Below are positions 25,522 to 34,299 of a stretch of 64,000 nt of DNA, piece after piece. The position numbers and the translations under genes are program-made. Location of the stretch: contig CBDCSF010000013.1 in the NCBI GenBank assembly GCA_965221445.1, positions 3,085,000-3,148,999 on the forward strand. The letters run 5' to 3'. A model generated the notes under the pieces. That model saw nothing but the letters and a program-made list of their open reading frames with translations. It was not told the origin of the DNA and did not search any database. This DNA is from MPNP01 sp965221445 (lineage in GTDB: Bacteria; Pseudomonadota; Alphaproteobacteria; Rhodobacterales; Rhodobacteraceae). How positions within the stretch are numbered: the stretch's first letter is position 1; each line of letters opens with the position of its first letter.

Positions 25522-27696
25522 ATGAATGAAACTTTGAAAAACCTAGGTTTGAACAATTCAAATACCCATCCCAAGGACGAAATTGATGATCTAGTCCAGA
25601 GACTCAGAGAGGCAAATACTGCCTACCACGATAAAGATTCACCTATTATACCTGACGCCGATTTTGATCGTCTTAAGTTGGAATTAATCAAACTTGAAAA
25701 GCAATACCCTGAATTTAAACATGCGAACAGCCCGACAGAAAAAGTTGGTGGTGGTACAGCAAGAGGATTCAAAAAAGTAAAGCATAAACAGATCATGTTG
25801 TCCTTGGACAATGCTTTTACGAATGAAGACCTTGATCATTTTGAAAAGAGAATAAAGCGCCTCCTCAATCTTGAGGAGGAATACTCAATAAAATACGTTG
25901 CAGAAACCAAGATTGATGGATTGGCCATATCTTTAACCTACGAGGATGGGGTCATGGTGCAGGCTGCTACAAGAGGTGGTGGCGATATAGGTGAAGATGT
26001 AACCGAGAATGTCCTGACGATTAAGTCAATTCCTAAACAACTGAAAAATTGCCCAGGGGAAATGGAAGTTCGAGGTGAAGTCTATATGACAAAAGCGGAA
26101 TTTGAAGAATTAAACAAAAAACAACAGTTACTTAGGGACAAGGCAAAAGAGGAGGGTAAGAAGAATCTTCCGAAACTCTATCTAAATCCTAGAAATGCCG
26201 CAGCTGGTTCCCTAAGACAATTGGACCCGGAAATTACCAGATCCAGAAATCTGTCCTTCCTTGCACATGGCTGGGGTAAAATTTCGGCCCCACTTGGAGA
26301 CAACCAATGGGAAGCAATTAACAACCTAAATGTTATGGGTATGCCTGTTATACAGGACCGAGAGATTTGTGAAGGTAGCAAGTCTCTTATTTCCTATTAT
26401 GAAAGAGTTTTGAACAAGCGTACCGATTTGCCCTTCGATATTGATGGGGTGGTGTTCAAGGTAAATGATTTTAATCTGCAGGAAAGATTGGGAAACAGTA
26501 CAACCTTTCCAAGATGGGCAATCGCCTATAAGTTGCCACCTGAGAAAGTTTGGACTACCCTGGAAGATATTGAAATTCAGGTGGGGAGGACAGGTTCATT
26601 ATCCCCGGTTGGAAAGCTCAAGCCAGTTAAGGTAGGGGGAGTTACGGTTTCCAGTGTAACTTTGCATAACGAGGATTTTATCAATGGATTTGATTCCAAG
26701 GGTGATGTCATACGGAATGGTAAGGATATCCGTATAGGAGACACGGTGGAAGTATATCGGAGTGGTGACGTAATACCACGAATCTCCGATGTTGATTTAA
26801 CAAAAAGAAACAATGACAGTTCGAAATTTGAATTCCCGAAATTCTGTCCGGTATGCCAAAATGAAGTCGTCAGGCCAGAGGGAGATTCGATTTATCGCTG
26901 TACCGGTGAATATGAGTGTAAGGCACAGGTATTGGGAAAACTTCAGTATTTTGTATCAATTGATGGATTGAATTTTGATGGCTTGGGTACCAAGATGATC
27001 AAGCAGTTCTATGAACGGAAAATTGAAAGTACCGGTGATAGGTGGATTGCCAATCCAGGGGATATTTTCCTTTTGGAGAAGAACCTTGACGAACATGGGA
27101 TAGCACTTGCAGAAGAAGAGAATTGGGGCGAGAGATCAACAGAAGAACTCTTTTCGGAAATCGAACGGAAAAGAACTGTCAGTTTCTCCAAATTGTTGAC
27201 AGCTCTTGGTATCAGGTACCTTGGTTCAAAAAATTCACAGCTTCTAGCTGACCATTATCAAACGTGGGAAAAATTCACTGAAGCTGTTTCTAAAGCAAGG
27301 GAAAGAGAAGGGGAGGCATGGGAAGAGTTAATAAGTATTGGTGGATTGGGAGAGGTAATAGCCAATTCTTTGGTAGCGACTTTCCACAACCCAGTATTCC
27401 AGGAGTGGATTGATAAATTAGTCCCGCAGCTGGAATTTGAAAATCCCCAAGAAATAGATTTTGATGCCACACCGGTATCGGGCAAGTCACTGGTATTTAC
27501 CGGTAAACTTGAGCAAATGACCAGAAAGGAAGCCCAAATCAAGGCGGAATCTCTTGGTGCTCGTGTTTATAGTGCAGTATCCAAAAACATTGACTTGGTC
27601 ATAGCTGGACCAGGCAGCGGAAGTAAATCCAAAAAAGCAAATGATTTAGGAGTAGAGATAATTACCGAAGAGGAATGGCTTGACCTGATTAAGTGA
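25522..27696 (+). CDS. ligA: NAD-dependent DNA ligase
   Basis: A 724-residue replicative ligase that seals nicks with NAD as cofactor. Domains in order: NAD-binding Ia (residues 20-90, with YHDKDSPIIPDADFDRL), the nucleotidyltransferase domain with the adenylation lysine in AETKIDGLA (near 130), the OB fold (VGRTGSLSPVGKLKPV), a four-cysteine zinc finger (CPVC...C...C), helix-hairpin-helix repeats (TALGIRYLGSKNS, ISIGGLGEVIANSL), and a C-terminal BRCT domain (SLVFTGKLEQMTRKEAQ). All are intact. It is convergent with the NifU-like gene just downstream. Confidence 0.96.
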   Translation: MNETLKNLGLNNSNTHPKDEIDDLVQRLREANTAYHDKDSPIIPDADFDRLKLELIKLEKQYPEFKHANSPTEKVGGGTARGFKKVKHKQIMLSLDNAFTNEDLDHFEKRIKRLLNLEEEYSIKYVAETKIDGLAISLTYEDGVMVQAATRGGGDIGEDVTENVLTIKSIPKQLKNCPGEMEVRGEVYMTKAEFEELNKKQQLLRDKAKEEGKKNLPKLYLNPRNAAAGSLRQLDPEITRSRNLSFLAHGWGKISAPLGDNQWEAINNLNVMGMPVIQDREICEGSKSLISYYERVLNKRTDLPFDIDGVVFKVNDFNLQERLGNSTTFPRWAIAYKLPPEKVWTTLEDIEIQVGRTGSLSPVGKLKPVKVGGVTVSSVTLHNEDFINGFDSKGDVIRNGKDIRIGDTVEVYRSGDVIPRISDVDLTKRNNDSSKFEFPKFCPVCQNEVVRPEGDSIYRCTGEYECKAQVLGKLQYFVSIDGLNFDGLGTKMIKQFYERKIESTGDRWIANPGDIFLLEKNLDEHGIALAEEENWGERSTEELFSEIERKRTVSFSKLLTALGIRYLGSKNSQLLADHYQTWEKFTEAVSKAREREGEAWEELISIGGLGEVIANSLVATFHNPVFQEWIDKLVPQLEFENPQEIDFDATPVSGKSLVFTGKLEQMTRKEAQIKAESLGARVYSAVSKNIDLVIAGPGSGSKSKKANDLGVEIITEEEWLDLIK

Positions 27697-27701
27697 GTCT
27701 A

Positions 27702-28163
27702 TTATTGGCCCTGTCTGTTTATGGCTTGTTCCATGGCATTCAGGGTAGCATCAAAAACCAGCAATATTGAGGCATGTCGGTTTTTATAGTCACGGGCGGG
27801 ATAGAGGATTTCAAGTTCTTCGAATGGTGAATCAGGTGGATCGCCTTTTTTCTTCAGCATTGCTTCCATCTGTTCCCTTGCGGTGCGGATTTCATTGAAT
27901 GATCTTCCAATTACTCTGCTCCCGACAATGGAGGCAGTTGCCTGACCCAGTGCACAGGCCTTGACATCCTGCCCGAATTCAGAGATTAAACCATCCTTAA
28001 CAACTAGATCAACGGTAACTGTCGAGCCACAAAGGGGAGATCGAACCTTGGAACTGCCCTCAAAATGTTCTAACCGTTTGGTTAGAGGTATGTTGCTGGC
28101 CAGTTCCAGAATCCTCTGGGTATATAGCTTTGTTACTTTTTCATCAGCACTGGTCGTATGCAT
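27702..28163 (-). CDS. Iron-sulfur cluster scaffold, NifU/SufU-type
   Basis: A 153-residue NifU_N-fold protein. The scaffold cysteines appear in SPLCGSTV and KACALGQATASIVG; the usual third cysteine near the C-terminus is replaced here (LYPARDYKNRHASILL), which matches the group of alphaproteobacterial NifU-like proteins with ARDYKNRHAS rather than true IscU/SufU with a final Cys. It may therefore be a cluster-binding or sulfur-accepting relative instead of a standard scaffold. No suf or isc genes are adjacent. Confidence 0.8.
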   Translation of the reverse strand: MHTTSADEKVTKLYTQRILELASNIPLTKRLEHFEGSSKVRSPLCGSTVTVDLVVKDGLISEFGQDVKACALGQATASIVGSRVIGRSFNEIRTAREQMEAMLKKKGDPPDSPFEELEILYPARDYKNRHASILLVFDATLNAMEQAINRQGQ

Positions 28164-28462
28164 TTACATATCCGAAATGATTTATTTACCATTTAAATAA
28201 GCATTTGCCTGCAATAGTTTCAATCACTAGACAATCAAATGATTAAAGGAAATGTTTTGAATTTAGGGTTGAATTTATTATACAACTTTACCTGGCTATC
28301 GCAGATAAATAGGATCTAATGATATTTATCGAAATTAACGTTTCGATTAGACCAAATTTTTTCACCGTCTGTGAGTTTGAGGTTTGTTAAACCCCTTAAA
28401 TGGCAACTGCACAACTATTTCCGGATAAGTAGATCACTGAATTTGAAAGCACAAATTTACTT

Positions 28463-29329
28463 TTAAGCTAGTTGGCAATTTGCCATTGCAATTATATCCT
28501 TGTTTTTCAAACCCTGATCCCACAAAGATCTGAGGCTAAATGAAGGGCTTCTTTTAGCAAGCCTCTTGCCATTTTCATCCCTGATCAATCCATGATGAGT
28601 CCAGGTTGGTATAGGTAAATTCAATAGTTCCTGCAGAAGCCGATGAATAAATGTGGAATCAAAGATATCTTCACCCCTGGTTACATTTGTGATATCCATG
28701 AATGCGTCATCTACAACAACTGCCAAATGATATGAAGTCCCGATATCCTTTCTGGCAAGTACTATATCACCAAAATTTTCCTGAAGGTAATCCGGTGTGA
28801 CATTATGAACTCCTGAGTGGGTTGGGCCATATTCCCTGATCTCCAGGTTGGGAAAGTGAGATTTTCCACCAAGGTACTCAATAACTTTTGATAAATTCAA
28901 TCGAATGGCATCTCCCTTGTTCATTTCTTCAAAAGTTCTGTTACGACAGGTACCCGGATAAATGAACTTGATTCCTCTCCCCGTGAGCGGTGCGTTTGGT
29001 GCTTCCAAAGATTCCTGAATGTCCTTCCTTGTACACTTGCAAGGGTAGCACAATCCCATTGCAATTAATTTTCTCAGGTAGTCATAATAAACTGAAAAAC
29101 GTTCGGATTGATACACGACAGGAGGGTCCCAGGAAATACCCAACCTTGTTAGGTCCTCAAAAATGGCCTGTGAGTATTGTTCTCTTGAACGGGTTGTATC
29201 CAAATCCTCTATACGTAGATAAAACTTGCCACCAGTTTCCTTTCCTGATCGCCATGCCAATATTGCTGAATAAGCATGTCCCAAATGCAGGTGTCCGGTA
29301 GGAGAAGGAGCGAATCTCTCTATATTCAT
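28463..29329 (-). CDS. gluQ: Glutamyl-Q tRNA(Asp) synthetase
   Basis: A 288-residue paralogue of the GluRS catalytic domain. It activates glutamate and attaches it to queuosine in the anticodon of tRNA-Asp, not to the acceptor end. The HIGH-type motif is in RFAPSPTGHLHLGHA, the zinc cysteines in CYPCKCTRKD with C further on (PGTCRNR), and the KMSKS-type loop is GKRLAKRSPS. It lacks the anticodon-binding domain of GluRS, as expected. It is probably read with gyrA, whose stop is 47 bases downstream. Confidence 0.92.
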   Translation of the reverse strand: MNIERFAPSPTGHLHLGHAYSAILAWRSGKETGGKFYLRIEDLDTTRSREQYSQAIFEDLTRLGISWDPPVVYQSERFSVYYDYLRKLIAMGLCYPCKCTRKDIQESLEAPNAPLTGRGIKFIYPGTCRNRTFEEMNKGDAIRLNLSKVIEYLGGKSHFPNLEIREYGPTHSGVHNVTPDYLQENFGDIVLARKDIGTSYHLAVVVDDAFMDITNVTRGEDIFDSTFIHRLLQELLNLPIPTWTHHGLIRDENGKRLAKRSPSFSLRSLWDQGLKNKDIIAMANCQLA

Positions 29330-29376
29330 GGATAATTTTATGATAATACCAAGATAAGAGCCTTGGTCGTCAGAAT

Positions 29377-32148
29377 CTATTCCTCGGTTTGTTCTGCCGT
29401 TTCTTCGGGATTCTCTGGATTTTCTTCAGGTTGTTCATCCTCTGGAACAGATAATTTGGAAGAATCTATCTTCGCAACTGACACAATTTCGGAATCCTCT
29501 GGAATCCGCATTAACCTAACACCCCCGGCTGACCTGGACCTGTATGAAATATCACTGACCTTACATCGGATGACCTGGCCTGAATTGGTACCAAGCATTA
29601 TCTGATCTTCAAGAGTTACCTTCATAAAGGCAATTACTCCCTTTGCCTTATTGCCTTTGACACCAGATCCCCCTCTGTTCAATTTCGCAGGGAATTCATG
29701 GCTGGAAGTAAGCTTCCCAGCACCATCCTTGGTAATGACAACTACCAATTCTTCGACTTCTACCAATTGCTCGTTCTTATTTTGTACACCATCAGCAAAT
29801 AATGGTAATTCATATAGACCGTTGCCTTCTGTTTCCTCGACCTCTTCTTCGGTTCGTCGAAACTTGAGATATGCAGAACGTTCCTGAGGAGAAGTGATTT
29901 GGTCTGCCGGTACGGAAATTAAACCAACCAGATGATCTTTTTTACGTAACTTCAGTCCTCTTACTCCAACTGACTTTCTGGATTTAATCTCACGCAGGTT
30001 TTTGGTTGAAAATCTGATAGCCTGACCGCGATTGGAGGCAAGTATTACGTCGTCATCCTCCGTACAACAACAGGTACCGATAAGAGTATACTTTTCCTCT
30101 CCGCTAAAAGCTATTTTACCGTTGGACTGTATTTTTTGAAAATGGGAGAGTGCTGATCTTCGGACCTTGCCATTTGAAAAAGCGAAGACCAGGAACTTTT
30201 CTGGATCATCGAAATCCGTTTCTGATAGCAAAATTGTGTCTGCAATTGAAACACCACCTTCAACATTCAGTATATTAACAAGGGGTTTGCCCTTCGTGTT
30301 CCTACTTCCAAGAGGCAACTTCCAGGTTTTTATCTTGTAAGCCAAGCCATTGGTGGTGAAGCAGAGCAATTCGTCATGAGTGTTTGCTACAAGTAGATTT
30401 TTAACAAAATCCTCATCCTTGGTGTTTATACCCGCTAGACCCTTACCACCTCTATATTGTTGACGATAATCATCCAGCGGTGTTCTTTTGATATAACCTT
30501 CCTTGGTAATGATGATAACCATATCCTCCTGGGGTATCAGATCTTCATCTTCAATTTCCTCATCAAACTCTTCAATTATTGTTCTTCGAGGGAAGGAAAA
30601 TTTTTCCTTTACTTCAATTAATTCCTCAGAAATTATCGCTCGTACCCGTTCACCGGACCTCAAAATATCCAGATAATCCTTAATTTTTTCAGCCAGGACC
30701 TGAAGTTCATCCGTATTTTCTTTTACCCCCATGGCGGTTAAACGCTGTAACCTCAGCTCAAGAATTGCACGAGCCTGAGTCTCAGTTAGCCGATATGTGT
30801 TATCTGGATTGATTTTGTTTTGCGGATCATCAATTAGTTTGATGTAATCGGCTATCTCTTCTGCTTGCCAATCTCTCGCCATCAGAGCTTCTCGGGCTTC
30901 ACTAGGCTGGCTGGACCCCCGGATAATAGTGACAACCTCATCAAGATTGGATATTGCGACTGCCAAACCACAAAGAAGGTGGCTTCTTTCTCGGGCTCTT
31001 CTAAGATTATCAGCTGTCCTGCGGGTAACAACCTCTTCCCTAAAATCTATGAAAGCCTGAAGTATCCGGGTAACGTTCATTAACTCTGGCTGACCCCTGT
31101 TAAGGACAACCAGATTGCTGACAATTGAAGACTGCATTTTTGTGTGTCGCCACAGTTGGTTCAATACAACTTCGGGGGTACTGTCTCTTTTCAGTTCAAT
31201 TACAACCCTGACACCCAACCGATTGGATTCATCTTGAATATTGGAAATTCCGGTAACCTGTTTGTTGCGAGCTACTTCAACAATCTGCTCCACAAGGTTG
31301 GCCTTGTTGACCTGGTAGGGGATTTCATCAATAACGATACGGGTACCATCCTTACCCATGGTCTCGAAATGGGTTTTGGCACGTAATACTATTCTTCCCC
31401 TACCTTCAAGGAAGGTCTGCCTTGAACCAACTCTTCCCATCACCAAACCACCTGTAGGGAAGTCCGGACCCGGAAGTAACCCCATTAAGCATTCGGATGA
31501 TACATCCGGGTTCTTGATCAGCTCCAGTGTAGCATCAATGATTTCACCCAGATTGTAGGAGGGAATGGTACTGGCCATACCGACAGCTATACCACTACCT
31601 CCATTGACAAGAATATTCGGAAACCTTGCTGGGAGAACAACTGGCTCTTGATCCTTGCCGTCATAATTATCTTGGAAATCGACAGTATTTTTCTCAATAT
31701 CCAACAGAAGTTGCTGGGCAATTTTTTCCATTCTAATTTCGGTATATCTCATGGCTGCAGCATTATCGCCATCCATAGAACCAAAATTACCCTGCCCATC
31801 CAGAAGTGGAGCAGACATTGAAAAATCCTGTGTCATTCGAACTAGGGCATCGTAAATGGAAGCATCGCCGTGAGGATGATATTTACCCATGACATCGCCA
31901 ACAGGTCTGGCCGATTTCCGATAAGGCTTGTCGTGCGTATTTCCAGATTCGTACATGGCATAGAGGATTCTACGATGAACAGGTTTCAAACCATCTCGGA
32001 GATCAGGCAATGCTCTGGAAACGATTACGCTCATAGCATAATCCAAATAGGATGAGCCCAATTCGTCCGTTAATGAGATGGTCGGGATACCCGAATCGGG
32101 TTCTACAAAATCATCCTCATTTTCAATGTCATTATCGTCCAATGTCAA
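29377..32148 (-). CDS. gyrA: DNA gyrase subunit A
   Basis: A 923-residue type II topoisomerase subunit that breaks and rejoins DNA for negative supercoiling. The catalytic tyrosine is in AAAMRYTEIRM. The quinolone region reads HPHGDASIYDALVRM, so the residue matching E. coli Ser83 is alanine, while Asp87 is kept. The GyrA-box region QYRGGKGLAGI and the six-bladed C-terminal domain are present; the tail is acidic (PEENPEETAEQTEE). The ATG is at 32148. It lies downstream of ssb on the same strand, the common alphaproteobacterial ssb-gyrA order. Confidence 0.97.
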   Translation of the reverse strand: MTLDDNDIENEDDFVEPDSGIPTISLTDELGSSYLDYAMSVIVSRALPDLRDGLKPVHRRILYAMYESGNTHDKPYRKSARPVGDVMGKYHPHGDASIYDALVRMTQDFSMSAPLLDGQGNFGSMDGDNAAAMRYTEIRMEKIAQQLLLDIEKNTVDFQDNYDGKDQEPVVLPARFPNILVNGGSGIAVGMASTIPSYNLGEIIDATLELIKNPDVSSECLMGLLPGPDFPTGGLVMGRVGSRQTFLEGRGRIVLRAKTHFETMGKDGTRIVIDEIPYQVNKANLVEQIVEVARNKQVTGISNIQDESNRLGVRVVIELKRDSTPEVVLNQLWRHTKMQSSIVSNLVVLNRGQPELMNVTRILQAFIDFREEVVTRRTADNLRRARERSHLLCGLAVAISNLDEVVTIIRGSSQPSEAREALMARDWQAEEIADYIKLIDDPQNKINPDNTYRLTETQARAILELRLQRLTAMGVKENTDELQVLAEKIKDYLDILRSGERVRAIISEELIEVKEKFSFPRRTIIEEFDEEIEDEDLIPQEDMVIIITKEGYIKRTPLDDYRQQYRGGKGLAGINTKDEDFVKNLLVANTHDELLCFTTNGLAYKIKTWKLPLGSRNTKGKPLVNILNVEGGVSIADTILLSETDFDDPEKFLVFAFSNGKVRRSALSHFQKIQSNGKIAFSGEEKYTLIGTCCCTEDDDVILASNRGQAIRFSTKNLREIKSRKSVGVRGLKLRKKDHLVGLISVPADQITSPQERSAYLKFRRTEEEVEETEGNGLYELPLFADGVQNKNEQLVEVEELVVVITKDGAGKLTSSHEFPAKLNRGGSGVKGNKAKGVIAFMKVTLEDQIMLGTNSGQVIRCKVSDISYRSRSAGGVRLMRIPEDSEIVSVAKIDSSKLSVPEDEQPEENPENPEETAEQTEE

Positions 32149-32392
32149 ATCCTCAGCCTATTTGGAATTTCAGAAAAAAATCATTTAAAATCTTAACCTG
32201 AGATCAATTCAAGGTCTTCCGCCCAGTCAAAACTCAAGTTTCTGAGGGTATAAATTTTGGAAAAATATCCTGATTTATAACCTGCTATTAATATAGACTT
32301 TTTTATGAATTTTAGTAGTAATTCCTAGGTTTTGAGACAAAGAATTTTACCCTTGGGCAAATCAAAGAAAAAGAAGTCAATCCAATTCTAAC

Positions 32393-32908
32393 CTAGAAAG
32401 GGATATTATCGTCATCATCGCTATCTGAAGAAAAACCCCGACGAGTTCCACCAGTTCCAGAAGCGGGATCATCATTGCTTGATTTATAGTTTCTCCATTG
32501 ACTCGGTTCATTCTGTGGTTTTGACTCCGGGAAACTGCTTTCGGCATTATTTTCAGAGGCATTTAATTTGGCAAATGAACCGTGATAGGGCCTTATCGAA
32601 ACTTCGGTCCAGTAACGTTCATTCCCCATCTGATCTGTTGACCTTCTCGTTTCCATTCGCCCTTCCAAATAAACGAGGTCTCCCTGCGAAACTTCATTTT
32701 GAATGGCATGGATAAAGTTTGGAACATAAACCCCAACCCTGTTGGTTTGTGAGATTTCTCTGTCCTCACCCGTTACTCGATCTTTGAATTTTTCTGATGT
32801 CTTGACATAAAAATTGCAAACCTGTCCACCGGAAGGGAACTCCCTCACCTCCGGTTCACGGTCAACAAAGCCAATAATGGTAACCCTGTTTACTGTATTG
32901 TTAATCAT
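32393..32908 (-). CDS. ssb: Single-stranded DNA-binding protein
   Basis: A 171-residue SSB. The N-terminal OB fold begins NTVNRVTIIGFVDREPEVREF and includes VGVYVPNFI, VYLEGRMETRRSTDQMGNERYWTEV (split here only for reading). A low-complexity linker with N, E, P and S follows and the protein ends with the partner-binding acidic tip DDDDNIPF. The core differs slightly from E. coli (VNRVTIIG instead of VNKVILVG). ssb usually faces uvrA across a short divergent promoter; here uvrA is about 15 kb away (47893). Confidence 0.94.
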   Translation of the reverse strand: MINNTVNRVTIIGFVDREPEVREFPSGGQVCNFYVKTSEKFKDRVTGEDREISQTNRVGVYVPNFIHAIQNEVSQGDLVYLEGRMETRRSTDQMGNERYWTEVSIRPYHGSFAKLNASENNAESSFPESKPQNEPSQWRNYKSSNDDPASGTGGTRRGFSSDSDDDDNIPF

Positions 32909-33141
32909 AAATTTTTCTTACCTAGTCTATAATTGTCTTAGGCCTGATCCAACCCAAATTCAATATAATCAAATTGTCTATTCCTAAGTACAATTTAATA
33001 ATGAAAAGAAAAAGACACATTCATTTTGCCAGTATCATATATACAAGCAAAAAAGGATACTAGTCGTTTATAATATCAAGATTGGAAATTTATAGATTTC
33101 ATGTATGCTTAAATTTACCTAATCAGGGAATAATCCTTTCA

Positions 33142-33414
33142 TTATGTGCACTTTGCTGTAGATTTAGAGGAGATTTGTGCTTTGGAAGATTCCTCGGCTT
33201 CGTGTAGGTAGTTGAGTGGTGGAATAAGTTTTACACCAAGAACTTTTTCAACATCAAATTCTGGTACCACGCTATTGACTATAGCTAGGGGAGTCATAAA
33301 TTTCAGCCAGTAAATTTTACTGGCGAGGGCTACCTCAATCTCCCGTATTACAAATTGAATATGATAGAAATTCAAGGATTTATCACCGGGTGTAGGGTAG
33401 GTTTGTTTTGACAT
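33142..33414 (-). CDS. Small hypothetical protein with a strong ribosome-binding site
   Basis: A 90-residue protein that I do not recognise. Support for a real gene comes from an AGGAGGG box with 5-base spacing before ATG 33414. The protein has no clear membrane segment; its N-terminal half is hydrophobic-amphipathic (FYHIQFVIREIEVALASKIYWLKF) and the C-terminus is polar (EESSKAQISSKSTAKCT). It diverges from a small membrane-protein gene 51 bases away, and lies at the ssb side of the accessory region. Confidence 0.55.
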   Translation of the reverse strand: MSKQTYPTPGDKSLNFYHIQFVIREIEVALASKIYWLKFMTPLAIVNSVVPEFDVEKVLGVKLIPPLNYLHEAEESSKAQISSKSTAKCT

Positions 33415-33465
33415 ATTATCCCTCCTGAATGAATTGGGAATTTGTTAGGAAGCGATGGGAGACAC

Positions 33466-33855
33466 ATGCGGGGTTATTGGAAATCTGCGAATCGTTCTGA
33501 TCTGATCCTAACCCTTGGTATAGGATCCCTTTGGAATCCTCTGCTGATTATTCTATCTGGTATTATAAGAGGTTTCACGTTTCCTTTGGACCTCAACAGT
33601 TATCTCCAGTTGATTCCCACAGCAGTTGTGGGTTTGTTTTTATATTATGCCGTGAAAGCAATTCATTTTATGGGCAGAAAAAAGACCGCAATCGTTGCGT
33701 TTGTGATCTTGTCGCCAATCACATGCATTTTTTCCATAACCGGTGGGCTGTTTGGTCCCATAGGAATCATTTTATACGGTTTGGTCCCTGGAATTCCCGC
33801 TTGGGTTATACTGTGGATTATTAGATGGCGTGAAACAGGAAAACAATCCAGGTGA
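33466..33855 (+). CDS. Small hypothetical membrane protein
   Basis: A 129-residue protein with about four hydrophobic segments (SLWNPLLIILSGIIRGF; LIPTAVVGLFLYYAV; AIVAFVILSPITCIFSI; GIILYGLVPGIPAWVILWII) and a basic tail, so it is an inner-membrane protein. ATG 33466 is preferred over the more upstream TTG 33442 because GGGAG lies just before it. It faces the small hypothetical gene on the other strand. No family was recognised. Confidence 0.55.
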   Translation: MRGYWKSANRSDLILTLGIGSLWNPLLIILSGIIRGFTFPLDLNSYLQLIPTAVVGLFLYYAVKAIHFMGRKKTAIVAFVILSPITCIFSITGGLFGPIGIILYGLVPGIPAWVILWIIRWRETGKQSR

Positions 33856-34228
33856 AATGTCTACGCATAGAAAGGTGTGATCCAGTCATGAAAGAACAAA
33901 TTTCGTGATTGAAGTTGATAACATTTAGGAAAGTAATTCTAACTGATCGTAGATGGGTCGTTGGTTTTGACTTTGGCCTGTCATTGGGCGATTGCACCAA
34001 GGTTGCTGAGCAAAGGATTTGTTGCCAATTCCACAACAGCTGTTGCGAAAATTGATTTTGAAGTTTGTAGAAAAAATCATTAACAGAAGTTAATCGGAGT
34101 GATGGAATTAAAACCAAGATAAAGATAGTTATGTCCACGACCCAAAGATCCAAATGGCCATCAAAAGAAGAGTATAGAGATGTTTGGTAGATCAGGAATT
34201 TTGTATCTTGTGGGTTTGATTAAACGAG

Positions 34229-34256
34229 TTTACCCCCCCCCTCCATAAATTATATT
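34229..34256 (+). promoter_or_regulatory. Candidate phase-variable promoter with poly-C spacer
   Basis: TTTACC (34229-34234, 4 of 6 to the -35 consensus) and TATATT (34251-34256, 5 of 6 to the -10 consensus) are 16 bases apart. The spacer contains most of a C9 run. Slipped-strand gain or loss of one or two C would move the spacing through 15-18 bp and so change promoter strength. The layout matches the poly-C/poly-G spacer promoters of surface-protein genes such as Neisseria opc and porA. The giant gene starts 44 bases after the -10. Confidence 0.5.
34233..34241. repeat. C9 homopolymer
   Basis: Nine C in a row (34233-34241) in an otherwise AT-rich upstream region. It overlaps the -35 edge and spacer of the candidate promoter of the giant gene. 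Homopolymers of this length are prone to slippage during replication and also to sequencing-length error. Confidence 0.8.
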
Positions 34257-34299
34257 TATACCTCCTAAAGAGTATAAGTTTACAGGCAGAGGCTTGGGT

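Larger units (their letters stand above)
33856..34299. other. Upstream region of the giant surface-protein gene
   Basis: No gene is supported in these 444 bases. The right part carries the best promoter for the giant gene (34229-34256) with a C9 tract in its spacer, and a ribosome-binding site GGCAGAGG (34285-34292) before the ATG at 34300. The remaining 370 bases show nothing recognisable. Confidence 0.6.
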
